From Aliiroseovarius sediminis (GTDB taxonomy: Bacteria; Pseudomonadota; Alphaproteobacteria; Rhodobacterales; Rhodobacteraceae), in the NCBI RefSeq assembly GCF_022678485.1, contig NZ_JALBYP010000035.1, positions 124,001 to 188,000 on the forward strand: 64,000 bases of DNA. The letters run 5' to 3'. The notes beneath the pieces were generated by a model that was given only the letters and a program-made list of their open reading frames with translations, did no database searches and had not been told where the DNA came from. Positions within the stretch are counted from its first letter, which is position 1, and the number at the start of each line of letters is the position of its first letter. Both the position numbers and the translations under genes were made by a program. Shown here piece by piece: positions 50,122-58,004 of the stretch.

Positions 50122-50880
50122 ATGCCCGAGGTACTTGACCTGACATTCTTTGCCTTCGCGATCCCTGCGGTTATCTTTGCAGGCATTTCGAAGGGCGGCT
50201 TCGGGTCTGGCGCTGCTTTTGCAGCCACGCCGTTGCTGGCGCTGATTCTGGAACCCGGTGCGGCGATCGGGCTGATGTTGCCACTGTTGATGATGATGGA
50301 TGTGACCGCGCTGAAACCCTATTGGGGCAAGTGGGATGCCCCGTCGGCGAAAGCGCTGTTGTTGGGCACGGTGCCGGGTGTTGCGATCGGGGCGGCTTTA
50401 TATTCTTTCGCAGAGCCCGACATCTTTCGGTTGCTGATTGGCCTGATAGCGGTCGGGTTTGTTGTGTTTCAAGTGGCGAGGGCACGCGGTTGGATCACGC
50501 CGGCGCCAAAGCCGATGTCTGCCGGTCTGGGCGGGTTCTGGGGGTTGGTTGCAGGCTTCACCAGCTTCATCAGCCATGCTGGCGGACCACCTGCGGCGGT
50601 GTTTCTGTTGTCGCGCCGCCTTGATAAAACAACGTTTCAAGCAACGACAGTAATCTGTTTCTGGGCAATCAACCTTTTGAAATTTATCCCCTATTTCGCT
50701 TTGGGGATTTTCACATGGCAAACCGCCAAGGCAGATCTGTTCCTGATCCCATTTGCCATCATCGGCGTCTGGATCGGCGTTCATTTGCATCACCGGCTGT
50801 CAGAACGGGTCTTCTTTGCCTTCACCTATTTGTTCCTGATCTTGACTGGCGCGAAACTGATTTGGGAGGGGCTGACCTAG
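50122..50880 (+). CDS. TauE/SafE-family membrane permease
   Basis: A 252-residue protein with about seven or eight hydrophobic segments and the repeated family motif GISKGGFGSGAAF in the first half and SFISHAGGPPAAVFLLSRRL in the second. These permeases export sulfite, sulfonates or related anions. GAGGGG precedes the ATG at 50122; the open frame upstream is rejected. It lies between mdh and mcl2 on its own. The substrate is not visible. Confidence 0.87.
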   Translation: MPEVLDLTFFAFAIPAVIFAGISKGGFGSGAAFAATPLLALILEPGAAIGLMLPLLMMMDVTALKPYWGKWDAPSAKALLLGTVPGVAIGAALYSFAEPDIFRLLIGLIAVGFVVFQVARARGWITPAPKPMSAGLGGFWGLVAGFTSFISHAGGPPAAVFLLSRRLDKTTFQATTVICFWAINLLKFIPYFALGIFTWQTAKADLFLIPFAIIGVWIGVHLHHRLSERVFFAFTYLFLILTGAKLIWEGLT

Positions 50881-50991
50881 CCCGCCGCATCCCGGCTTCG
50901 GCAAAAATTTCTGCGCCGCGGCAAATCTGGCCTTGCGAAATGGTGCGCAGATGTGATCCCTTGCGCAACAATATTGCGGAGGTCCAGAATC

Positions 50992-51840
50992 ATGTCCACT
51001 CGTCCATATCGTTCCGTCCTGTATATCCCCGGCTCGAAAGAGCGTGCGCTAGAGAAAGCACGCGGGTTGCCTGCCGACGCGATCATCTTCGATCTGGAAG
51101 ACGCCGTCGCGCCCGATGCGAAGGTCGCGGCACGTGCAACATTGAAAGCCGAACTGAACAAGGGTGGTTACGGCAACCGCGCCAAGATCGTTCGCATCAA
51201 CGGGTTTGACACCGACTGGGGCAAAGACGACGTGGCCGCCTTCGTTGGCGCGGATATCGACGCGATCCTGATGCCAAAAGTTGATTCAGCGGCGCAGCTG
51301 GATGAACTGGCCGCCCTGATCCCCGACGTGGATCTGTGGGCGATGATGGAAACGCCGCTTGGCATGTTGAACGCCGCCGAGATTGCTGCCCACCCGCGCC
51401 TGAAGGGGTTTGTGATGGGCACCAACGACCTTGCCAAGGAACTCAACACCCGCTTCCGCGCTGATCGTCTGCCGATGATGGGCGGGCTGCATCTGTGCCT
51501 TTTGGCGGCCAAGGCACATGGCGTGGTGATCATCGACGGTGTCTATAATGCCTTCAAGGATGACGAGGGGCTGAAGGCCGAATGCGATCAGGGTCGCGAC
51601 ATGGGGATGGACGGGAAAACCCTGATCCACCCTGCGCAACTGGACATCGCAAATACCGCCTTTGCCCCATCCGAAGATGAGATCGACCTGGCCCAGCGCC
51701 AGATTGCCGCGTTCGAGGAAGCCGAGGCGTCGGGCCAAGGCGTCGCGGTTGTGGATGGTAAAATCGTCGAAAACCTGCATGTTGTGACGGCAAAAGGAAT
51801 TCTGGCCAAGGCAGACGCTATCGCCAAGACGGCCGGCTAA
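50992..51840 (+). CDS. mcl2: (3S)-malyl-CoA thioesterase / CitE-like lyase (Mcl2)
   Basis: A 282-residue HpcH/HpaI-CitE family protein: RSVLYIPGSKERALEKAR, IIFDLEDAVAPD with metal and CoA contacts, MPKVDSAAQLDEL and a C-terminal GKTLIHPAQLDIAN block. GGAGG lies upstream of the ATG. Its proximity to mch and its length (Mcl1 lyase is about 318 residues) point to Mcl2, which hydrolyses malyl-CoA to malate in the ethylmalonyl-CoA pathway. A malyl-CoA or methylmalyl-CoA lyase activity remains possible. It heads a four-gene unit with NnrU, DUF1737 and mch. Confidence 0.82.
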   Translation: MSTRPYRSVLYIPGSKERALEKARGLPADAIIFDLEDAVAPDAKVAARATLKAELNKGGYGNRAKIVRINGFDTDWGKDDVAAFVGADIDAILMPKVDSAAQLDELAALIPDVDLWAMMETPLGMLNAAEIAAHPRLKGFVMGTNDLAKELNTRFRADRLPMMGGLHLCLLAAKAHGVVIIDGVYNAFKDDEGLKAECDQGRDMGMDGKTLIHPAQLDIANTAFAPSEDEIDLAQRQIAAFEEAEASGQGVAVVDGKIVENLHVVTAKGILAKADAIAKTAG

Positions 51841-51854
51841 AGCGGAGAACACAC

Positions 51855-52403
51855 ATGACCATCCTGATTATCGGCATCGCCCTTTGGTATGCCGGGCATT
51901 TCTGGAAACGCGCCCTGCCCGCGCGCCACGCCGCCATGGGCGACAAGGCGAAAGGTGTTTCGGCCCTGATCCTCGTCGTCAGCATTGTCGTGATGGTCAT
52001 CGGCTATCGCAGCGTGGAAAGCTATGACCTGTTTGCCTATCCGTCTTTCCTGAAACATATCAACAATCTGGCCATTCTGTTCGCGATCTATTTCATGAGC
52101 CCCGGCCCGTCGAAAGGCGCGCTGTTTTACAAGATGCGCCACCCGATGCTGACTGGCTTCATCATCTGGAGCGTGGCGCATATCGTGGTGAACCCCGACT
52201 TTGCCTCGATCATCCTGTTCGGCGCCCTGACAATCTGGGCAGTCGCCGAAATCATCGTGATCAACCGGGCCGAGCCGGATTGGACCCCGCACCCCAAGGG
52301 CACTATCGCCAAGGATGGCATGTTTCTTGCGGCGTCAGCGATCCTGACCGTGATCATCGGCTATATTCACGGGCTGGTCGGCCCCGCAGTGTTCGGAGGG
52401 TAG
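51855..52403 (+). CDS. NnrU family membrane protein
   Basis: A 182-residue protein with five or so hydrophobic segments and the NnrU signature YAGHFWKR, KMRHPMLTGFIIWSVAHI. NnrU was first described near denitrification genes; its function is not established, and no nitrogen-oxide genes are seen here. It follows mcl2 by 14 bases and ends 2 bases before DUF1737, so it belongs to the mcl2-mch unit. Confidence 0.88.
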   Translation: MTILIIGIALWYAGHFWKRALPARHAAMGDKAKGVSALILVVSIVVMVIGYRSVESYDLFAYPSFLKHINNLAILFAIYFMSPGPSKGALFYKMRHPMLTGFIIWSVAHIVVNPDFASIILFGALTIWAVAEIIVINRAEPDWTPHPKGTIAKDGMFLAASAILTVIIGYIHGLVGPAVFGG

Positions 52404-52405
52404 CG

Positions 52406-52609
52406 ATGAAGCTTTATCGACTGCTGACCGAAGACGACACATCGGCGTTCTGCCACAAAGTCACCGCCGCCCTGAACAAGGGGTGGGAGTTGCACGGCGA
52501 CCCCGCCTATGCCCACGACGCGGCCTCTGGCAAAATGCGCTGCGCGCAGGCAGTCGTGAAGGTCGTTCCCGGCGACTACACCCCTGATACGAAACTGGGA
52601 GAGCACTGA
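52406..52609 (+). CDS. DUF1737 family small protein
   Basis: A 67-residue protein beginning MKLYRLLTEDDTSAFCHKVTA, with the family core LNKGWELHGDPAYAHD. GGAGGG lies before the ATG. The stop overlaps the mch start (TGATG). Function is unknown; DUF1737 proteins are small and cytoplasmic. The tight position between NnrU and mch makes co-translation likely. Confidence 0.85.
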   Translation: MKLYRLLTEDDTSAFCHKVTAALNKGWELHGDPAYAHDAASGKMRCAQAVVKVVPGDYTPDTKLGEH

Positions 52610-53643
52610 TGGCGAAAACCAACCCCGGCCGCTTTTTCGAAGACTACAAGCTAGGCGATGTGATCCACCACGCCGTGCCGCGCACGGTGGCCGAAGGTGA
52701 ACGCGCGCTGTATCATGCGCTCTATCCCGCCCGTCATGCGCTGTATTCATCGGACGAGTTTGCAGGCAATTGCGGGCTGGACGGCTCGCCCATTGATGAC
52801 CTGATCGCTTTCCATATCGTGTTCGGCAAGACGGTTCCCGATATTTCCCTGAACGCCGTGGCCAATCTTGGCTACGCCGAAGGGCGGTGGCTGAAACCGG
52901 TCTATCCCGGCGATACGCTGCGGTCCTCGTCCGAGGTGATCGGGCTCAAGCAGAACTCCAACGGCAAGTCCGGCGTCGTCTGGGTGCGCACACGCGGCGT
53001 GAACCAGATGGACGAGCCGGTTTTGGAATATGTGCGTTGGGTGATGGTCCGCAAAGGCGATCTGGACGCTCGCGCACCCGACACCGTGATCCCCGACCTG
53101 AAAGATGTGGTTGACGCGGGCGATCTGGCGATCCCCGCCGGGCTGTCCTTCGAAGGGTATGATTTCACCCAAGCCGGCGAGGCGCATCGCTGGGGCGATT
53201 ATGAGGTCGGTGAAAAGATCGACCATGTGGATGGCGTAACAGTCGAAGAAGCAGAACACATGCTGGCCACCCGCCTGTGGCAGAACACAGCCAAGGTTCA
53301 TTTCGACGCCACATTCCGTCCTGACGGGCATCGGCTGATTTATGGCGGGCATGTGATCTCGATGGCGCGGGCCTTGTCGTTCAACGGGCTGGCCAATGCG
53401 CAGATGATCGTGGGCCTGAACGGCGGCGCACACGCGAACCCCTGTTTCGCAGGTGACACGATCCGCGCCTGGTCCGAGGTGCTGGACAAAGCCGACACCG
53501 ATGCCCCGGGCGTAGGTGCGATCCGGCTGCGTCTGGTTGCCGTCAAGCACGGAACGACCGATTTCGCGCTGAAAGGCGACGACGGCAAGTATCTGCCCGG
53601 GGTCATGCTGGATCTGGATTATTGGGCGTTGATGCCGAAATAA
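52609..53643 (+). CDS. mch: Mesaconyl-CoA hydratase (beta-methylmalyl-CoA dehydratase)
   Basis: A 344-residue protein with two MaoC-like hotdog halves. The first half has GRFFEDYKLGDVIHHAVPRT and the second GEKIDHVDGVTVEEAEHML and RLIYGGHVISMARALSF. The tandem length matches Mch of the ethylmalonyl-CoA pathway (343 residues in R. sphaeroides), which interconverts mesaconyl-CoA and beta-methylmalyl-CoA. Adjacency to mcl2 and sdh is the arrangement I recall from R. sphaeroides. Other MaoC dehydratases are usually single-domain. Confidence 0.9.
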   Translation: MAKTNPGRFFEDYKLGDVIHHAVPRTVAEGERALYHALYPARHALYSSDEFAGNCGLDGSPIDDLIAFHIVFGKTVPDISLNAVANLGYAEGRWLKPVYPGDTLRSSSEVIGLKQNSNGKSGVVWVRTRGVNQMDEPVLEYVRWVMVRKGDLDARAPDTVIPDLKDVVDAGDLAIPAGLSFEGYDFTQAGEAHRWGDYEVGEKIDHVDGVTVEEAEHMLATRLWQNTAKVHFDATFRPDGHRLIYGGHVISMARALSFNGLANAQMIVGLNGGAHANPCFAGDTIRAWSEVLDKADTDAPGVGAIRLRLVAVKHGTTDFALKGDDGKYLPGVMLDLDYWALMPK

Positions 53644-53742
53644 GCGCCAAGTGAGATGTGGGACCCGCGTCGGCTGCACAGGCCAAGACGCAGCGACCCC
53701 GAGTCCCTGATTTTTTCAGTCAGACTTACGCGGACCAGGAAC

Positions 53743-53774
53743 TGTGATCACATCCAGAATTTTCGTGATCACAA
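53743..53774. promoter_or_regulatory. Paired TGTGATCACA-type palindromes upstream of sdhC
   Basis: A perfect copy lies at 53743-53752 and CGTGATCACA, one mismatch, at 53765-53774. Centres are 22 bases apart, close to the spacing before sucC. They lie about 122 to 153 bases before the sdhC ATG, in the 252-base mch-sdhC intergenic region. Confidence 0.75.
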
Positions 53775-53895
53775 ACCCTTCATTCCCATCTTATTCGTGT
53801 AAATTCCATGTGTTTTCCAACGCACAAGGCGTGACTCTGTCCGATAAGGGGGTTATGCCTGTCGTAACTGTCTAAACTGACGAAAGGACGCCGTC

Positions 53896-54279
53896 ATGGC
53901 CGACGTGAATAGGGGTGATCGCCCTCTTTCTCCGCATTTGCAAATTTACCGTCCGCAGTTGACCTCCATTACCTCGATCTTCGCAAGGATCACGGGAATC
54001 GCTCTGTTGGGTGCCGCGGTTCTGGTCGTCTGGTGGTTCGCCGCGGCAGCGATAGGCCCGGAGTATTATGACGTTGTGAATGGTCTGATGACCTCGTTCA
54101 TCGGTGATGTGATCATGTTCCTGGCGCTTTGGTCGCTGTGCTATCACGCGCTGTCCGGCCTGCGTCACCTGATTTGGGATATCGGCATCGGCCTGGACAT
54201 CGAAACCGCCGAAAAGATGGGCATTGGTGTCATTGCCGGGTCCGTCATTCTGGCGATCATCGTCGCCGTGATCGTGTAA
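53896..54279 (+). CDS. sdhC: Succinate dehydrogenase cytochrome b556 subunit
   Basis: A 127-residue membrane subunit with three hydrophobic segments. RPLSPHLQIYRPQLTSITSIFARITGIAL is the family signature, holding the quinone-site Ser and Arg; FLALWSLCYHALSGLRHLIWD holds the heme-ligand His. AAAGGACG precedes the ATG. It anchors complex II and is first in sdhCDAB. Confidence 0.94.
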   Translation: MADVNRGDRPLSPHLQIYRPQLTSITSIFARITGIALLGAAVLVVWWFAAAAIGPEYYDVVNGLMTSFIGDVIMFLALWSLCYHALSGLRHLIWDIGIGLDIETAEKMGIGVIAGSVILAIIVAVIV

Positions 54280-54289
54280 GGGGGCAGAC

Positions 54290-54661
54290 ATGCATTATTT
54301 GACCGACCGCAAACGGGCTGAGGGCAAAGGGGCCTCTGGCTCTGGCACCGAACACTTCTGGGGTCAGGCGATTTCGGCCGTTGGCCTGCTGATCCTGATG
54401 CCGCTTTTCGCGCTAACGTTCGGCAGCGCCCTTGGCATGCCATATGAAGAGGCGCTGGCTTATTATCAACGCCCCTTCCCCGCCATCATTGCCGCCATGA
54501 CACTTGTGACCGCGATGGTTCACTTTCGTCACGGCATCCAAGTGGTGATCGAAGATTATTCTCGCGGCCTTACCAAAAAGGCTCTCGTGATACTTTTCAC
54601 CGCCCTATCCTATACCACGCTTGCAGTTGGCCTGTATGGCCTAGCCCGCATCGCGTTCTAA
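54290..54661 (+). CDS. sdhD: Succinate dehydrogenase membrane anchor subunit
   Basis: A 123-residue protein with three hydrophobic segments; MVHFRHGIQVVIEDYSRG is the conserved block with the heme-ligand His and the quinone-site Asp-Tyr pair. Ten bases separate it from sdhC. It completes the cytochrome b anchor. Confidence 0.93.
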   Translation: MHYLTDRKRAEGKGASGSGTEHFWGQAISAVGLLILMPLFALTFGSALGMPYEEALAYYQRPFPAIIAAMTLVTAMVHFRHGIQVVIEDYSRGLTKKALVILFTALSYTTLAVGLYGLARIAF

Positions 54662-54679
54662 GACCGGAGAGCAACCCAA

Positions 54680-56485
54680 ATGGCAGCTTACGAATACGAA
54701 ACGCACGATTATGACGTGGTCGTGGTCGGTGCCGGTGGCGCTGGTCTGCGCGCGACGCTTGGTATGGCCGAACAAGGTCTGCGCACCGCCTGTGTGACCA
54801 AAGTGTTCCCGACCCGCTCACACACTGTCGCCGCACAAGGCGGCATTGCCGCGTCCCTGTCCAACATGGGCCCGGACAATTGGCAGTGGCACATGTATGA
54901 CACCGTCAAAGGCTCGGACTGGCTGGGCGACACGGATGCGATGGAATATCTGGCCCGTGAAGCGCCTAAAGCGGTTTATGAGCTGGAACATTACGGCGTC
55001 CCCTTCTCGCGCACAGACGAGGGCAAGATTTACCAGCGCCCGTTTGGCGGACACACCACCGAATTTGGCGACGGCCCCCCCGTGCAACGGACCTGCGCCG
55101 CCGCCGACCGGACCGGCCACGCCATCCTGCACACGCTGTATGGCCAGTCGCTAAAGAACAACGCCGAATTCTATGTCGAATACTTCGCGATCGACCTGAT
55201 CATGTCTGATGACGGCGAATGTCAGGGCGTTGTGTGCTGGAAGCTCGACGATGGCACGATGCACGTTTTCAACGCCAAGATGGTCGTTCTGGCCACGGGC
55301 GGTTATGGGCGCGCGTTCTTCTCGGCGACCTCGGCCCACACATGCACCGGCGACGGTGGCGGCATGGTGGCACGCGCGGGCCTGGCCCTGCAAGATATGG
55401 AGTTCGTGCAGTTCCACCCGACCGGCATTTACGGTTCGGGTTGTCTGATCACCGAAGGTGCGCGCGGCGAAGGCGGCTATCTGGTGAACAGCGAAGGCGA
55501 ACGGTTTATGGAGCGATATGCGCCCCAATATAAAGACCTCGCCCCGCGCGATTACGTGTCCCGCTCGATGACGATGGAAATCCGTGAAGGGCGCGGTGTT
55601 GGTCCTGAAAAAGATCACATCTATCTGCACCTCGACCACCTGCCAGCCGAAGCGCTGGCCGAACGCCTGCCCGGCATTTCGGAAAGCGCCAAAATTTTTG
55701 CTGGCGTTGACGTGAATAAGGAACCGATCCCGGTTCTGCCCACCGTTCACTATAACATGGGCGGTATTCCCACGAACTATTGGGGCGAAGTGTTGAACCC
55801 GACCAAGGACGACCCAACCGCTGTTGTGCCGGGCTTGATGGCCGTAGGCGAAGCGGGCTGTGCATCTGTGCACGGGGCGAACCGGCTTGGCTCGAACTCG
55901 CTGATCGACCTTGTCGTTTTTGGCCGCGCCGCTGCGATCCGCGCGGGCAAGGTGGTGGATGCGGAAGCATCGAACCCGGTTCTGAATCAGGCATCTGTTG
56001 ATAAGGCATTCGATCGGTTCGATGGGTTGCGTCATGCCAAGGGCAGCGTGCCCACCGCCGAATTACGGCTTGAGATGCAGAAAACCATGCAGGCCGACGC
56101 CGCTGTTTTCCGCACCGCCAAGACCATGAAGGAAGGCGTTGAAAAAATGACCGAGGTGGCCGCCAAGCTGGACGATCTGGCTGTCACCGACCGGTCGCTT
56201 ATCTGGAACTCGGACTTGATGGAGACATTGGAACTGACCAACCTGATGCCCAACGCGCTCGCTACGATCCACGGCGCCGTCGCGCGCGAAGAAAGCCGCG
56301 GGGCGCACGCCCACGAGGATTTCCCCAAGCGTGACGACGAAAACTGGCGCGTTCATACCGTCAGCCGCGTTGATGGCAACAAGGTTGACCTTAGCTATCG
56401 CCCCGTGATTACTGATCCGCTGACCACCGAAAATGAAGGTGGCATCAGCCTCGAGAAAATCGCGCCTAAAGCGCGGACGTTCTAA
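54680..56485 (+). CDS. sdhA: Succinate dehydrogenase flavoprotein subunit
   Basis: A 601-residue subunit. [20 protein letters not shown] binds [18 protein letters not shown] carries the FAD-linked His, and [19 protein letters not shown] is the conserved C-terminal block. It oxidises succinate to fumarate. The length and sequence are normal. Gaps to sdhD and sdhB are 18 and 12 bases. Confidence 0.97.
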   Translation: MAAYEYETHDYDVVVVGAGGAGLRATLGMAEQGLRTACVTKVFPTRSHTVAAQGGIAASLSNMGPDNWQWHMYDTVKGSDWLGDTDAMEYLAREAPKAVYELEHYGVPFSRTDEGKIYQRPFGGHTTEFGDGPPVQRTCAAADRTGHAILHTLYGQSLKNNAEFYVEYFAIDLIMSDDGECQGVVCWKLDDGTMHVFNAKMVVLATGGYGRAFFSATSAHTCTGDGGGMVARAGLALQDMEFVQFHPTGIYGSGCLITEGARGEGGYLVNSEGERFMERYAPQYKDLAPRDYVSRSMTMEIREGRGVGPEKDHIYLHLDHLPAEALAERLPGISESAKIFAGVDVNKEPIPVLPTVHYNMGGIPTNYWGEVLNPTKDDPTAVVPGLMAVGEAGCASVHGANRLGSNSLIDLVVFGRAAAIRAGKVVDAEASNPVLNQASVDKAFDRFDGLRHAKGSVPTAELRLEMQKTMQADAAVFRTAKTMKEGVEKMTEVAAKLDDLAVTDRSLIWNSDLMETLELTNLMPNALATIHGAVAREESRGAHAHEDFPKRDDENWRVHTVSRVDGNKVDLSYRPVITDPLTTENEGGISLEKIAPKARTF

Positions 56486-56497
56486 GGAGGACACGAT

Positions 56498-57277
56498 ATG
56501 GTTCAATTCAAGCTTCCGAAGAACTCGACCATCCGCACAGGCAAGACTTGGCCCAAGCCCGAGGGCGCAAGCAATGTCCGCAAGTTCCAGATTTACCGCT
56601 GGACGCCGGATGACGGCGAAAACCCGCGCGTCGACACCTATTTCGTCGACATGGACACTTGCGGGCCGATGGTTCTGGACGCGCTGATCAAAATCAAGAA
56701 CGAGATTGATCCCACCCTGACCTTCCGCCGGTCGTGCCGCGAAGGGATCTGTGGGTCATGCGCGATGAACATTGACGGCATCAACACGCTGGCCTGTATC
56801 TATGGCATGGACGAGATCAAGGGCGACGTAAAAATCTACCCCCTGCCGCACATGCCCGTGGTGCGCGACCTGATCCCGGACCTGACGCATTTCTATGCGC
56901 AGCACGCCTCGATCATGCCGTGGTTGGAAACCAAGACAAATCGCCCCGCGAAAGAGTGGAAGCAATCCATCGAGGATCGCAAAAAGCTGGATGGGCTCTA
57001 TGAATGCGTGATGTGCGCCAGCTGCTCGACCGCTTGCCCCAGCTATTGGTGGAACGGCGATCGCTATCTTGGGCCAGCCGCGCTGCTTCATGCCTATCGC
57101 TGGATCATCGACTCGCGCGATGAGGCAACTGGTGAACGGCTGGACGAGCTAGAAGACCCCTTCAAGCTGTATCGCTGCCACACGATCATGAACTGCACGA
57201 AGACGTGCCCGAAAGGTCTGAACCCGGCCGAAGCGATTGCGTCAATCAAGAAGATGATGGTCGAACGCCAACTGTGA
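56498..57277 (+). CDS. sdhB: Succinate dehydrogenase iron-sulfur subunit
   Basis: A 259-residue subunit. [12 protein letters not shown] binds the [2Fe-2S] cluster, [13 protein letters not shown] the [4Fe-4S] and [17 protein letters not shown] the [3Fe-4S]. AGGAGG precedes the ATG. Its stop overlaps the ZIP transporter start (TGATG). Confidence 0.97.
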   Translation: MVQFKLPKNSTIRTGKTWPKPEGASNVRKFQIYRWTPDDGENPRVDTYFVDMDTCGPMVLDALIKIKNEIDPTLTFRRSCREGICGSCAMNIDGINTLACIYGMDEIKGDVKIYPLPHMPVVRDLIPDLTHFYAQHASIMPWLETKTNRPAKEWKQSIEDRKKLDGLYECVMCASCSTACPSYWWNGDRYLGPAALLHAYRWIIDSRDEATGERLDELEDPFKLYRCHTIMNCTKTCPKGLNPAEAIASIKKMMVERQL

Positions 57278-57990
57278 TGAGCGATCTGATCTATGCAATA
57301 TCATTGGCCGCCCTTGCCGGGGCGGCCATTCCTTTTGGGGCGTGGCTTGCCGGATTTGATCGGCTTTTACCCGGCTGGATTCGCAACGAAACAAACCATT
57401 GGGTCATGGCGTTCGGGGCCGGTGCGTTGTTATCGGCGGTGGCACTGGTTTTGATCCCGGAAGGCATCGACCGCGTACCCGGCTTAATCGCGGTCGTGCC
57501 GGTGCTTCTCGGGGCGCTGGCAGCTTTGGCCGCCGATATTGCGCTGTCTCGCCGCGGTGGGTCCAAGGCGCAGTTCATGGCAATGCTGATGGATTTCATC
57601 CCCGAGGCCATCGCGATGGGCGCCATCCTGACCGCTAAACCCAGCCTTGCCCTTCTACTTGCCGCCCTGATCGGCGCACAAAACCTGCCGCAGGGGTTCA
57701 ATGCTGATCGCGAGCTGGTGGAAACGTCATCAAAGTCGCATGGCAGGCGGCTGTTGCTATTCGTTGCGCTGGTGCCTGCCGGGCCGATTGCCGCCACCCT
57801 TGGCATGACACTGTTTGCCAGTGCGCCCGCCCTGTTGGGCATCTTGATGCTGTTTGCAGCGGGCGGAATTCTGTATCTGATGTTTCAGGACATCGCGCCG
57901 CAGGTGCCGGTCGAACGGGAATGGTCCCCGCCCTTGGGCGCTATCCTTGGGTTCGCGTTGGGGCTGGGCGGGCATATCCTGACGCTGTAA
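57277..57990 (+). CDS. ZIP-family metal transporter
   Basis: A 237-residue membrane protein with about eight hydrophobic segments. LMDFIPEAIAMGAIL (with the metal-binding Glu) and LIGAQNLPQGFNADREL match ZIP metal-binding helices, though the canonical His of HxxxE is replaced by Asp/Phe. It may move zinc or iron. The ATG overlaps sdhB; it is translationally coupled to complex II, which is unusual. It converges on the ABC permease gene. Confidence 0.78.
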   Translation: MSDLIYAISLAALAGAAIPFGAWLAGFDRLLPGWIRNETNHWVMAFGAGALLSAVALVLIPEGIDRVPGLIAVVPVLLGALAALAADIALSRRGGSKAQFMAMLMDFIPEAIAMGAILTAKPSLALLLAALIGAQNLPQGFNADRELVETSSKSHGRRLLLFVALVPAGPIAATLGMTLFASAPALLGILMLFAAGGILYLMFQDIAPQVPVEREWSPPLGAILGFALGLGGHILTL

Positions 57991-58004
57991 GCGATCCGAG
58001 GGGA

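Noticed and set aside
50890-50990. TTGCGCAA and TTGCG repeats before mcl2 as PccR/RamB sites
   Set aside because: They do not match TTTGCAAA and could arise by chance in GC-rich DNA.
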